A stretch of DNA of 64,000 nucleotides from Cladocopium goreaui (Eukaryota > Sar > Dinophyceae > Suessiales > Symbiodiniaceae). The translations under genes and the position numbers were made by a program. Position 1 is the stretch's first letter. Each line of letters starts with the position of its first letter. The notes beneath the pieces are model-generated. The model made no database searches. It was not told where the DNA came from and was given only the letters and a program-made list of their open reading frames with translations. Shown here piece after piece: positions 12,801-27,800 of the stretch. The DNA is taken from positions 93,501-157,500 of the forward strand of contig CAMXCT020000501.1 in the NCBI GenBank assembly GCA_947184155.2. Direction: 5' to 3'.

Positions 12801-15800
12801 TATCTATATCCCAATTATGTATTAAAAACATGTGGCATCACGGGTGATGTCTATGTTCCCATGACAGGCCCACGGCACCTCAGCGCATGGTTTTGGGGGT
12901 GTTCGCCCCCTCGATATAGAGGAAATTGCAACCAGGATTATATATATATATATGTATATTTATATTAACATTAGATAAGTGACATCAACTAACTCTATAA
13001 AACTTGGTTTCCTGAAATCTTAATTTTTCCCTTCCGTCAATCCCCTCAGCTCATCGTGCCGTTGCTCCTCAACCACTGCCACGCCGCGGTAGCCATCGGC
13101 GCACTGGGCGGACACGTTGAAGGTGCCCAAGCGTCGGTTGGCCTCGTACCTTTTCACGGAGAAATGAGGAATTCACGACGAATGGAAGAATGGTGTTTTG
13201 GAAAATTGAGATTTAATTGGTTTTGGATGGCGGAGAAACCTCAGAACTTTTTTATGGTGATTTGAGATGAAGGATTTGAGCGACAAAAATCCATGGATTC
13301 AACCAACATGGGGGAGTTCAGCAGAAAACATGTGGGGTTTCACGGTTTCACCAACCAAATCTGAGCTTTGGAGTGGCGTTTCTTTGTCGATGATTTCAAC
13401 CAGAATGGTAATGTCCAGGCATCTGTTTCCCCTCCCATTATGAATTCTGGAGATCAGCATTTCTTGGGAAAGGGTTCGGGAAGTAGCAAGTACCTGTCGC
13501 AGACTTGTGTTCAGTACTAAACAGACTATCCAATTTTGGAGTACCCAAGTTTGAACCACACCATTTCTGTCACTTGTAGGCACCGTTTGGACCATTTCTG
13601 TGTAGCTACAAGCTGCTGATCCTATGAATTCAGAGGCAATATCCAACAAAGGATAGGGTCGGAGAGGGTTCCTTCCGTCTAGAGTGTGGGGTCAACAACG
13701 ACAAGTCGACAAGTCACACAACATAGCCGGCATCCAATTTCGCCTTGTCCTAGGCTCACGGCTTCGACAGGTCGCCCGGCTGTTGCTTAAAGGCTGCAAG
13801 ACTGAAACGAGTCGATTTATGGATCTGAACTAGCATAAGGTACCTGTTTGAACCAAATGAGCCCAGATTTTTTGGTCATGTTCAGTGATGCTATAATTCT
13901 GAGCCATATCCAAATGAATATATGCGAGATTTACAGAGATTTACCGCACCTTTAATCAGTCACGGAGGTAGCGCCAGGTGGCCAAAATCCACGCAAATTT
14001 GCCGTTGTTCTCAGATGCTCTCAGTACGATTTTCTCAACTTGGGTCTATCATGGTCTATCCACCATGTACATTAATTGATGATGGGACAAAAACATGTTC
14101 CCCTGGTGAACATTAAAATTATGTGGGATGTCCAGATGTTGCAAAATCCAGAGTTCAGCTTGCGGAAAGAAGAAAAGAGACGACTCTCTAGGTTTGCTTT
14201 CTCGCAGCTAAATGCATCAATCTAGAACAAAAAGATACGACTTTGTCATTTGCTGGATGTTCATGCCCCAATTGTTGTCGTATTGCTTCTGACTCAGTTC
14301 CAAGCAACTCTAAGATCAGCACCAACTGCCATCCTCCAGTTATCTTTACTCCCATCCACCCACCCCATCCCATCCCAACCCCCAACCCACCCATCCCAAC
14401 CTCCCCCAACCTGTCGAGGTTCCGGTGCCTTGCACTCGCCCAGGGGACAGCCCCGCAGCGTAAACGGCTCCTGGTCCGCCTTGCAGGGCACCGCCTGGCC
14501 AAAGAGGTGCGGCGCAAAGGCGCACTGCGCGGTGACGCTGAACTTGGGACGTTGCAGGGAGTAGACCGTGAGGTTGTAAGCCTGGCAGAAAACGGCGGAA
14601 AACCATGGTGATCTTAGTGATCTTAGTCTTTTTTTTGGGACTGTGAATATTTAAATGGGATTCTAGTTCTTAGAAATGGTCGATGGATTTTGATGGATTT
14701 TGTGCGGCTGGGACAATGAAAATGGCGAATGAGATGGGTTTGGGACCTGAAGATTTAGGGATAAGACCCCAAACCCAATGGTATATCATGATATTCCTTT
14801 TTCAATACAAAGCCGTATGATAATTCATGGTCGTCGGGATCTTCAAATGGTAGTTGTTTCACCTGCCAAAACTGGAGAGCTGGCCATTCATCAACCAAAA
14901 ATTTGGAGCAAAAAACCTGTGGAGTCCTGTTGCGGTGAAGACTGCTGGTTCCATCGTGAGATTTAAATCTCAGATATACAAATGGGGAGTCTTCCATTCA
15001 TGGGGTGTTTCAGCTCCAAAAAGAAAATGTGTAGATTGACCCTTGGCAAAATGCAGGGATAGAAAAAAAACGAAAGGTAGTGCGAGTGGACAGAAACCTG
15101 GCCGTTGAGGACAGCACAGGGTCTGGGTCAAAATAGACAAAGAAAACTGCATGCGGTTGAATTAATAAAATATCCGTAAAGTGACCTGAACCACTGCGTT
15201 TTGGATGGTCTGGAATTTGGACTCGTACCTATTTGTGGCACTTCGCATTCCATTGTCCCTCACTGCAAAATAAGAGGATCATGCGCTGGCTCAGCCCCTT
15301 CAAGTCCCCTTATCCTATCTGCTTGGCAGACAGGAGCTGCAACTATCGTAAGGGCTTCCCCGCAGCATCTGCATGGCCCAATGTCAGTACCAGAGGTCTG
15401 GGCAGCTCCACCTCTGAATACTTCTTGCTGGGAACGGTGCAGTTTCCAGGGAAGCAGCCACTCAGTTGATACCTTGACGCAGCCCGGGCAGGCGGGGTCC
15501 CGCGTCACTCTCTCGGTCGATCCAATTTTGAGGTCGCTTTAGACTACATCCAAAAAGGGACACCCAGCTTCAAATATGTGCATAGGATAGAACTGAAATA
15601 ACTAGATATAACACTATCTATATATATATATTATATGGTCAAGGTGCGGCTCCCCAGGCTCCTTGCACATAGACACCTGCGCCACCCCTTCATAGGCGTC
15701 TCCACACGTGGCCGTCACGTCGAAACGGGTCATCAGCTTGTTGCCCTCATACCTCGGGTTTTTTCTCTGCGGGGCCACAAGGAACCAACATCTTGGTGCA

Positions 15801-18800
15801 TTTCATAGATTTCAGGCGGGAAAAGACAGGAAACCTGCAGCTTCTATGGTTCCCCGGAAAAACTCAGGCCAGGCTGGAATTTGGCAAAGAATCATGCCAG
15901 AATTCTTGTCAGGGGTGAAATAGAGAGTGGAAGGCTAGATTCGTGATGATCCGTGTGTTTGTTCGTTTGTTTCCAGCTTCATTTCCACATAGAACCCGAA
16001 AACAAAGCATCTTCTGCATCAGCATCACCCAGTGCCGGCCATTGAAATAGGGTTCCTCACATCTATGTTTATATCACCTTTGGGGGAAGTGTTACCACCA
16101 TTTCAGGACAAAAAACAACTGATACTTTGATTTTAACATATTTTAAACAGGAAAAACATGGGAGAAAATCTCTGGTGTGAAGCCCGAACTGAGGCGTTTC
16201 AAACGCGGCCAAGATTCACCATGTAGCCATCCTCGGCCTCTTTGTGTGGAGAGGTGCAGCTAGCAGGATAACATCCTTCCAGGGTGTAGGTGTCTCCATC
16301 CTGCGTGTGCATGAGGATGGTAGCTGACTGGGCGAGGTGAAACATCCCTGAATTTCAAAGGGTTAGCCAACAAAAATTGAAACGAAGCAAGAAAAATGAG
16401 GATTCCACCCATAAGAATGGGCCGAGTTTACATTTTAATTAAGTCAGCAAAATTGGAGTTTCAGCCGCGCAAGTGTGGATTTCCATGGGCCAACAGAATA
16501 TGGGGAAATCAAACATAAAAGATTGGCAAATACGGAGATATTACCCTCTGGTAATTAAACATGGCAATGGAATAAAATCCCCCATTGATCCATGATTTTC
16601 CCATCAAACCCTCCATTTATAGGGAATCTCAAGATTTCCCATTGCCACGTTTCATTGAGGGTACCTAACAAATCTGGGAATCAACCCAATGCTGAAGATT
16701 GAACTCAGGAACCCAAAGTTCGATGCTGTCCAACTCAGAAACCGAAAGAACTTCCCGCTTTTCTTCTTGAAGACACATCGAGGGTAGTCCGGGTAGTCAG
16801 ACCAGGGACCCCCCATTTTAAAAAATGTGTAAGTTTAAAGTATATCCCGGTATATCCCATGATATTCCCAACATAACAACCAGGAAAATCACCCCATTTT
16901 TTTCACCAAAAAACCACCATCTCCTGCGTGCAGGGCATTGCCTTGGGCGTTTGCCCCGTGAGCGCCTTGGTCTTGCAGCGGGTCGTCACGCTGAAGCTCG
17001 GCACCTCCAAGGAGCCCTCCGTCAAATCGTAGCCTGGCAACAACAAAAAACCACCGTCTGCTTGGGCTGAGAAATTTACAGAAGAAATTCTTCATTAATG
17101 TGTATGTGTATATATATATGTGATATCCAAGGAACATCACTCCGTGAACAGGTTTATCAATTTGGAAGGGGGAGATCAAAAATCATGAAAATCCCCGTCC
17201 AAAAATGGCTGAAAATTAAGCTTTAATGAAGCGTAAAACCATTCAAATCAAGGATTACTGTGAGGGTTGGAGGTTGCGAAAAAACAGACATTGATCAAGA
17301 CTCACTGGAAACATTTGAAAAAAGAACATTGTCGACGAGCTCTCCTCGTACTCAAAGAGTAGTAACTACTGAAACCTTCCAGTTCAAGCCCCAGGTTTGG
17401 TGATTACCTTCTCCCACAACTATCCATAGCAAGATATGTCGAGGCGCTATAGGTCTCAATCTCCTTGGGTGCGACGCACACCATTGGCCGGCAGCCTGAG
17501 AGTTTGTAGGCCGTGTCCGGCTTGGTGCACATGTCCACCTCAGTCCCCGCTTGCTGAAGGGGTCTCACACAGGGGCCGTGTTCTGGTAATGAAAGTTGGA
17601 GGAAATGGGGTTGTAAAGCGTGGGCCACCGGAAGGAATAATTCTTGGGATCCAGATTTTTGAGCACTCCATATTTCCAGAGAATTACTCCATATTACTCC
17701 ATATTTCCATATTTCCAGAGGGATCCATATCACTCCATATTTCCAGAGGACCCCTACAATCCCTACAGGCTAGGTTTTCCATCTCCGGACCTGGGAACTG
17801 CTGGAAGTTCTGACCTTTTTTCCAAGGTGCCTTGCCGAATTGACCAGTTTACCTAAGAATAGGTAACATATACATGATTAATCATCATTACACCTAATAA
17901 TACATATGAAAATAGATTGAGTTGATGTTTTTCATGTTTTTCATGTTTTTCCTTCCGTTTTTACCGACCCTTTGTGAGTTATCCGATGGTTTCCGCCATA
18001 AAAACTGTTGCTCCACCCGTCCCCAGCAAGGTGGGCGCTAAAAAAGCTGCTACGATTACCAGAGGCTTTGTCTGGAAAATATCGTAGCCCTAAATCCTCT
18101 GGTTAAAATTACGGAAATTTTGGAATTTTGGTGGTGACCGTTTCCCATTAAAATCATTTAAAATCCCTCGATTTTGGTCATGTTCCCATGAAAAATCCCA
18201 ATTTTGGAAAATGCCACTATTTTCAGACACGCCCCAAAAACTTCCAGCTCAGTCCCTCGCCTTAGCTTTTCCGATGTAACCCTCTGCGCATTTGGCTGTC
18301 ACATGGAAGCTGTCAGACGTGCGCGAGATCTCTTGCCTGGGGTTCGGTGCGAAAAAATTGCAGCAATTCGTGATTTAACCATGAAAATTAGGGACATGGG
18401 ATATGAATGGGGATATCACATGATACCATGGGATCCATAAACAACTATATATATATATATATCCAATTTGGGTTGGTCTGAGAATGGGGTATATGCTGGT
18501 ATATAAATGTATATAACCCCCATTGATGGTTGTTACATAGGGAAAATCATGTTCAGATGGAATGGGGTACTGGAAATCTTCACCAAAGCCATCGGCACAG
18601 CTGAGGTACACCACGTAGCCCAAAGCTGCTGTCGTGTTCAAAGGAGATGTGCACTCCAATGGCAAACAGCCTGCAACGGTAACCCGGCAACTGAATCATG
18701 AGATGCGATTATCATCTAATCTATTCACTGCAAAGAATCAAAACCTGATCTTCACAGATGTCGCCTTCCCATGAAAAGTGGAGAATTCCATCTTTCCAGA

Positions 18801-21800
18801 AATTTCAAACTTGTTCAAACTGCATGTGTCCCGAGTCACTGGAAGACTTCCGTCACTGGATCGAAGTGAACGAAAATCGACCACGGAAACCTCGCATCCC
18901 CGCCTGACAGGGTAAAGGCTTCGCCCTCCTTCTTGCAAGGAATGGCCTCACCAAGGCGGGAAAAACTCTAACTCGCACACGTTGGAATCACCAAAAAAAA
19001 AACCAAGACATTTTGGAAGTTGGAAGCCTTGCAGCTATTTACATATCCTTTGAATGTTGAAACCTTGAAGTTGGACAAAAGCACTCTTAACATGCTGGAA
19101 TTAAAATTTGGGATAATACCAGCTTGATCTGTCGAGTCTAAAGGCGTCGAGCACTTGGCAAGTAAATTAGTGCCAAATTTTGAAATTTTGGGTTGCACTT
19201 TTGGCCGTCGACGAGAAACTCAAACAAATAAAGGGCCCTTATTATTGATATACTGTATATACTTGTTCCGTAATCAGTGTCATTAAGAAAGAGAAGGTGA
19301 TGCCTAGCTACTAATTTGATGAAAAATGTTACCCAGAAAATCCCAATGACTCATGGATTACTCCTGGGTAAAATTGGTGGAGTATCGCAATTCTATGGTG
19401 GTTAAAAGTCAGTCATTTGGGTTTATCTGAGAATAGGATGCCTTAAAAATCCAGCAGATCATCATACTTTCCTAAAAACAAATGCCATACCCCATATGTT
19501 CAGACACACTCATGAATCACATATGGTTGCTTATATCAGATCTCACTATATTCCCATAAAAATCACGCGAAATGGATGCTGATATTCCCATGAAATCCAG
19601 ACATCCCTGGAAGGGCGCCTTGGGCACACTGGAGTTGTGCCCACGGCAGCGCACTGCGACGCTAAAGCTGGGCGTGGCCAAGGAGTAGACGTGATACTGA
19701 TATCCTCAGCTCCCAGTGGGGCGCTACTGACTACCATTTTTAGGGGATATACCAACCCCAGGGGACCCATCCAATAATCTATAGGGTTCTTAAAGGGTGC
19801 CAAAGGGGTGGCCAAGGGAGCTTAGGGAGTTTGTTCATGGTGGGCATAAACCCACCAACAACCACTAGTTGTTGGGATGATTCTCAATGTTTGGTGGTGT
19901 TTCATGTTTTTGTTCAACACGCTGAAAATATGAAAGTCCATGTTCATCATCACCATCCTCCCAGGTACCAGAGATGATGACATGAGGGTTCGATTGTTCT
20001 TGTTTTGATGAAAGGGGGAAGGGATTGCCAGAGAGCTTTGCAATGGAGATGTCAGCAAGAGAAAGATTGAAGAATACATCAAAGTGGAACAAGGCAAAAG
20101 CTGTGTCTTTTAATGTGTGGCTGTGATTTCCTCAGATTTATGTATGGATTTATGGATTTTCCTTACCATGGAGTGTGCCATGACCCATAGGCAGCGAGAG
20201 AGGGTGAACCCACATCCACCGTTTGATTGTCATTGTCCCGGTCAAACTTGTTATACAGTTCTGCCGCATGTTCAAACAAATGAGATAAATCCAAATGGGA
20301 GGGGCCAACTGCAGGTTGCCTGAAATGGGGTTTTCCCCAAATCATCCAAGTCATTAAACCATGCTTGTATTGAAACCCACGGTGACTTGGAGATCCCCCA
20401 TTTTAAGAAACCCCAACTATGTACATGTCCTGTCTAGGTATTTTTTGCAAAGGCTTCACCCAACCCCCACAACCCCACAGCACAGCCCCACCAAGTCTCG
20501 ATGTGGCACGTGTTTGGGCTCGCTGCACCTCATCATCAACCATGGAAAATGGCGAACTGTTCAAAAGCACCAAGCGGTTTGGGTTGGAATGGAAGAAACT
20601 GACGAAACTTCTCAATGTCCCAAAACCCTGACTCTGATCCACTTTCCGGAGAGATCTTTAGAGCTGCACACACACTAGACAAGAAATGGATCATTGAAGT
20701 GATCCGTTGGGAACTGAATCCCCTCACATGCAATTGGATTAGAAACAATGACCTAAGGTAGATCTCCTCGAAGTAGTATCCGAATATTGGGAATGCATTC
20801 CGATAAAGACAATCACGACCAGAAACAGGTTCAAGTAGATCCCAAAACCAGTAGCCACGTGAAATCTGTGATGTAAGGGTTCTTGGCTTAGCCCTTTGCC
20901 ATGTCAGCGAAATAAAATAATTGTAATGAAGACCAGATTGTGGCAACCGTGTAGAAATAAAATCGTTGTGGTTGGGGTTCTCGGCTTAGCCCGTGCCATT
21001 GCAGTAAATACGTCGATGAGCGTCCCCATCGATATCACAGATGACACACTGGCGTCTTCGTTGGTGCCAGTCCAGTGTGCATCCCTGGCACCCCCTGCAG
21101 TATTAAAAAATCTTGGGTTGGAGGTTTTACGTCTCTTCAGACGTTACGCACACACACTCTTGCTCAGAACAGTCTTTGCGAATTCTGATGTGGAATGCAT
21201 CTTACGTGCAAAAACACTCCAATTATACCTGACAGGAATGGGTCAGTGAACAGGCCCGAGAAAGTTCGAAAAGTTTCCCTCGCCATGACTAGTGCTAGAT
21301 GCAAGAGTCAAATCACTCCCACCTGACATTGACTTGAAATTCATCGGTTCGAGTTTGGTTTGAAAGCTGTTTCAAAACGACCGTGGACAAATGACATGAA
21401 ATGAAATGAAACGGCTTGGTGGTTCTTGGGTTAGCCACGTCCCATCACGAGGAAATAAAACTGATGCGGGTACGTCCAGCTGGCGTTGGACACAGTCCCA
21501 GTGAAATGCTGTGTCCCCCCTGCGGGAAAATCGATTTTTGAAGTTTTACATCTATTCAGATGGTTCACACACACACACACTATAAAAAAACTGTGAAAAG
21601 GATAATACCCTCTGGTAAACTAACATAACTATGGAAAATCACCATTTTCAATGGGAAAATCCACTATAAATGGTGATTTTCAATAGCTATGTCAGCCATT
21701 ACCAGAGGATAATAAATGAAAGGCCATCAATACCAGCAGATCTCAAACGGATAGACTCTAGCACCAAAACATTCAGAACGTTGGAAGATAACAGATTCAG

Positions 21801-24800
21801 AATCCAAATCTGACGACCAAGGTCTCCCATTCTTCCAGGAGCTCCATGTTGCCAGGTTAGCTAAGCAGAGAAAAACTGCATGTTGATGACGAAATCCTCA
21901 AGTTTGGAATCAGCTTTATCAGTTTTATCATCCCTATCTTACAGAGGTAAAATATGGTTGTATCAAAAAAAAAAACGTGTTGTTGGTTCGAAAAAGCCGC
22001 GTTACAGAGTCTCTCCGAAAAAAAGAAAAAGAAAAAAAAACTACATCAGGGCGAGGCACGTGAAGGCAGAACAGCCCGAGAGGGTGTAAGGTTCTCCTGG
22101 CCGAAATCAGAAATATGGAGTGCGCGTGCAATTTGTTGGTCAATAAAATTCAAGACACTCCTGATTTAAGATTATTTAAGTGCGTTCTTAAACAGTGTCA
22201 TAGAATGTCATATTTCGTCATGTTTCCCTGTTTTGAGGGATCATGACTTGGCAACAAAGTGAAACATCAGCAACTGGTTCAATTTTTGTCCGCATGATTA
22301 TGGATATAGTGGGTTCAAAAGAATCAGTGGGGCAGTTGGGCATTCTTTTCTGATGTCCTATTTCTAGTGCTTGCTGGCTCTTCCAATGGGAAGATCTTTT
22401 GGGACAGGATCCAAAGGCTGCATTGACGGCAACAGAAGCCACGAATGGTTGGCCTCACTCTTTCGCAAAGCACCAAAACTTTGGGATGTAGGCATTGGTC
22501 CAAACCAATGATCCCCCATGGAATAAAACATCAACCAAGATTCTCTCTTGGATTCATGTCACCCCGGCAACCTTTTGACACACAAATCAGAAATTGCTGG
22601 AGGGATGGTAACTGGCACCACCTCAGATCCAGGAAACGCCCGGCGGTGGCTCCTCCCTTCTGGCACTTCTGCACCACCGCCTTGCCATGATAGCCCTCCG
22701 CACACTGCGCCACAACATCGAAATCGGCCCAGGAGAGAAAGGACTCGTACCTGAGGCAGTGGTGATGGCTGTCCCAAGATCACTCAATGATGCTGGAAAA
22801 TCTTGGACAATTGTTGAGCCCCTTGTGCCAGGCCCTTAGGGCCTTTGGGGTGTTGCACACCTTGGGGCCTGACGTTGAAATATGTTGAAATTATATGAGG
22901 TGTGGACCAAAACGCCAGGGAGTTGTGGATACGCAGAAATGAGATGGTCCCAGGGCCCATGAAATGCGCAATGAATTTGCCTTCAAGCTGCATGTTGGTT
23001 GGCATATCTCCCTGATTCTGTTTCACTTTATTCCTGAGTTTCGCGGGGTTCTTGCCTCACCAATCGATCTTTTTCCTAATCTTCACCAAGCTGCACCACG
23101 TAGCCATGCTCCACGCTCTTGCGTGGGGAGAGGCAGGCCTGAGGCTTGCAGCCGCTCACGTGAAAGGCTTGGCCATGCACGCGACAGGGCTCCACCTTCG
23201 GGCGACCCTCGCCACTTTTGCAGCTGGCCGAGACGTCGAAGCTGGGGAGCTGCAAGGATTTCCTGAGGCCATCAGGGCCATCAGCCAGTTCGAAGCTGGG
23301 GGACCGGCCATCGATGTGAAAAGAAAACAGGGGTCCACACCTTCCACTCAGAGGTTCAGAAAGATGCGTTTTCAGGTCTTAGAATGTCGAAATGGTTTGG
23401 TGGGCTCTGAGAGCCTGGATGTGAAAGGCTTGGCACAATTTGGTGAGTCTGCATGGAAATCCACCACTTAGATCTGCCTGAAACCCATCTTGGAGATTCC
23501 CAAAGGATATCAGGATAGAGTGTGTTTCAGTACTAACTGACCATATTTTTCAGCCCTAGTTGGTCACCAATTTAGCCCCCAAGAAAAACCGCCGCCCTCT
23601 CATCGTCTCCAGGGTACACCGTGACATTGTAATCGTAGGTCTCCTCTGCTGGAGGCTCCACACACACAATTGGAGAGCAGCCGGACAAAGTGTAGCTCCC
23701 TCCTTCCTCCTCGCAGACTTCCGCCTGCCGCGGGGGTTTCTGGGACATGGAACTAGTCCAGCTACTAAACATGGGGGTGCTCCAATGCCAAGGGGAAATA
23801 ACAAGGTGACAAGGTGGGATGAAGGATGTGAAAGACTCTAGATTCCTTTCTTGCCTCAATTTCCTTTTCCTCCTGCGGATCAAGGTCTACGATGGGGGAT
23901 ACATCGTCCTTGGGTTCCCCTAACCAAAATCGACCCATCAAATGGGAAGAATCTTCAGGGTTTTCGTCCCGCCCAAATAGGTCGTTTCCTGCTTCTCCTT
24001 TCTGGTTTGTGGTTTTAACATGTTTTAACCCCCGTGAAAAAGAACATGATCACTTGGAGATCATCCTCAAATTTGCATGTGAAGCCACCAGAAACCAAAG
24101 ATCTTTCTTCATTTCAGGGTCATGAAACCTCGATGTTTTCCCTATCCTGCCTCCCCCTATTCAGGATACCCCTGGGTGCCTTGGGTTCCCCGTGGTAGCC
24201 CAGGTCGCATTCGGCTTCCACGTTGAATTCCAAAATTTCCAAGGAATCTTCCAGCCTCAGCCCCAGGTCGCGGATGGTTTCTAATCTCCTCCCCGGATCA
24301 TATTCAATTATTGAATACCACCCAGACGAAACCACAGTTTTTGTATTGGATTTATATATTGTCGGGGTATTTCATATGGAAGGGATGGGATGACAAAGTT
24401 TGAGATGACCCCATAGTGTCACCTCAAAAACTCTGGTGGTTTATGGCTTTTTCGACTCAGGTATAGCTCAAGAACTATACCAACCTTTTACCAAGCCAAG
24501 CGTTGTTCTTGACGCAGCCAGTCTGAAATGTACCAGTTCACACCCAAAAAAGCTGTGATTTATGATGATTTCTACATGTTCATCCCCAAGACAAATGGTC
24601 CCCATGGGCCCATCCCTAGCCAGGCCACAATTTGTAGCCTGTCTGGTTTGCCCGAGGCATGGTGGCACATTCCAGCGGAGCACAGCCTTCCACAGCATAG
24701 ATCTCTTCGTTCTCTTGGCAGACGGTAGCCTTGGGTTTGCCTGGTGCAAGGCTTCCGCAAATTTGGAACCCCGAAATGGTCCAAAATTGACTGCATTTGA

Positions 24801-27800
24801 TATTTTCAAAGCCATGACTGGGGGTCCCCCGTTCTAGGAAACCTATATTTGGGGCCCAAAATAGGGCTGGAATTCTGATGCCCCAGATAGTGCCACTTCT
24901 TTTCGGCCAGGGATCGTACGACTGGAAACCTGATCACAACTGTTGGCGAATACGGTAGCATTGAATTGGACTATTCTATCTTGTGGTTTCCATGTTTGAC
25001 CCATGCCCAATTACCCATCCAAGCACCGAAAAAGGAAAACACATGGGTGCAATATTGCTGTGGGAGGAGGAAGTACGACGAATGTTGGTCAATTGCTCAA
25101 CTTGGTCGCTTCAGTACACCAACTCTGTTCCACAGACGATTCTAATACCCCCGATCTTGAGAAATGCATCTGCATTATACAGGAATCATGCATTGTAGTA
25201 CGTATATTTGGCTTCTGCCCAAGCTCCGCCCTCCCAAAATTGATGCTCTAAAACCTCAGTTTCCCCAGTTTCCCCGAAATAACCGTAAATAGCCATCCTT
25301 TTTTGGTTCCAGCCATATCCCAATTCTTGGGTCCACAGGGTCGCAATCGGCCTCCTTCCCCGGCTTCCCCGGCAGGTTTGCCCTTGCATTTCAACGAGAC
25401 GTTGAAGCTTGGCACTTCCAAACTCGTCTCTGTGACCTACGGCGCTCAGTTGGGAAGCCAGCATTTCTAGGATTTTCTGCTTCAAATCATGGCATTTCCA
25501 TGGGTTTTCATCGATTTTCTGGTTCAAAATGGAAAGATCCTGTGGATGATCCCACTTTCCAGGCCAGCGACGGCATGACAGTCACATTTAGATCATAGGA
25601 AACCAGAAGAAACCAGTTCGTAGAAGCGTGACCTATCATTAGACTCATTAGACCCATTATATAATCATTACCCTCTGGTAAACTAACATAACTATGGAAA
25701 ATCACCATTTTCAATGGGTAAATCCACTATAAATCACCATGTTCAATAGCTATGTTAAATTATCAGAGGGTAGACCATCAACCAACTATCATTTCGACGT
25801 TTCGCACCCACATGTTCATTTCTGCTGGTTAAACCTCCCAGCCAAGGTGCGTGGACTCAGCAAAGGAGGCGTTGAAGACCGTTTCTTGAAGAAAAGATCC
25901 CAGCTGTTTACTTCAAAAAATATAAGTGGATATTCCCATCGTCTACACCAGCAACATTATAATATTCTATTAATATGATATATATATATATATATATGTA
26001 CATATAATTATATTAATAATAAATAATTAATAATAATAGGATATGATATGGGATATATCCTATTATAATATATTATATATAATACAATAGGATGAGATAA
26101 GATACATATTGGATATCCATCCACCACCAACCCATTCTTTAACGACGCTGGGTGCATCGCTTACCTCGTAGGCATGGAGGCTCTTCGCGCTGGGTGCTGT
26201 GCATTTCTTGGGCGTGCAGCCGCTGAGGCTGTAGTCGTAGCCGCCCTTGGGGCACACGCTGGCCTTCGCCCGGCCCATGTAACCTGGGCCAAAAAAAAGG
26301 TGGCAAAATGGGGATGGAAAGCCACGCAAAAGCAGTTCACCCAGAAAAATGCTGGAATGTGGACTTTCACCGAAAATGCCGGTTGAATGGGACATTAGTA
26401 TATTATATATATATATATTAATGTGATACCCTGTGGAAAATTGTGACTTAGCTATGGTATAGATGGCCCATTGAGTTTGATGATTTACCCATCAAACTGG
26501 GGATTTTCCATAGCAATGTGAAATTACCAGAGGGCATAATCCAAGGATGGTGAGCTTCAGTGTGTTGCAATCCCTCATATCATCCCAATTCAGAATCGTG
26601 GAGTTTCACCACCAAAAATGTGGATCTCATCCATACATGATGGTTGGTCGTTGGTGATGGTTGGTCGTTGGTGATTGAGCCATTGAAAAATAAATGCATT
26701 CAACGAACAAGAATGGGAATGGGGACTTAAATGGCACGAAAAAATTGGGGGACTAAACCAGAAATGGTGGTGAAATACGGGTAGTACGTGGTGATACCAT
26801 GTAATACCACTCATCATGTTCCCCTTTTTCGGGGGGGCATACCGATCTATCCAATTCTTGGACTGCCTGTCCTCGACATCCATTCAATCCATTCATGCGA
26901 TGTGAAAATTCGGCAGTTCCACCGGGAGACCAACCCAGGCCCCACCGGGCACTAGACCTGACTTGGACTGTTAACTCAGTTGACCCAGTGATTTTGGTAT
27001 TCGAAAGCTTCAAGTAGTTTAGTTCAACAACGACCAGAGACTTGTCTGAAAAAATGAGGATTGAGAAAAATGATGATACCAAAAGCTTCAGAAAGTCTCT
27101 GGTCCTGAAATGATTTCGTCCAGCGACCTTCCTGACAGCTGGCAGTGACCTTGAACTCCTTGGGGTTCAAAGAATCTTCGACCCTCGGTACGGCGGCCCT
27201 GTGGCATTCTGAGCTGCCAGCCATTGACATTCGCCTCTGGTAATTTATGACACAGCTATTTTTCAAATCACCATTATAACTTTTATAACCATCATTTCAT
27301 GGGTAAATCATCATTGTTCTCATCTGTTTCTATCATGGTTTCCATAGCTATGGGGTCCTCTTCAACCCCTTGGGCCATGGGATTTTGGGCCGGTTTTCAG
27401 GCCGAGGCGGCCAAGGTACACCACGTAGCCCGTGTCTTGGGCCTTGGTGGATGACAGGCATGGAATCGGCACGCAGCCGGAGAGCGTGAAGGGCTCACCA
27501 TCTGCGGCACACTCCGTAGCCAGGCCTGCCAGCTGGTTTCCATCAATGGGGTTCGATAAGGGGGTTATAATGGAAAATCCTACTCAATGGAGATTATATG
27601 AATTTCCTACAATTATATACTGTAATAATATAATTTTGGTGAAAATAATGTGGGGGGGTCCATAGTCATGGGGGGTACCCCAATAGCTGGTTGGCATATT
27701 TCATGGAAAATCCGAACATAAAATGGATGATAACTGCGGGTACCCCCATTTCAGGAAACCTCCATGTGAAAGCAGTTTTCAAAGCATGAACATGTCGAAG

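Noticed and set aside
12633-12968. Poly-Leu open frame
   Set aside because: Produced by the (ATT)n microsatellite.
18055-18115. ACCAGAGG...CCTCTGGT as another miniature element
   Set aside because: Only a short inverted repeat is present; the inner family motifs are absent.
19926-20640. Protein-like minus segments near 19.93-20.10 kb and 20.53-20.64 kb
   Set aside because: Readable sequence but no AG|G starts, no phase-compatible joins and no match to the Sushi units; left out as unsupported.
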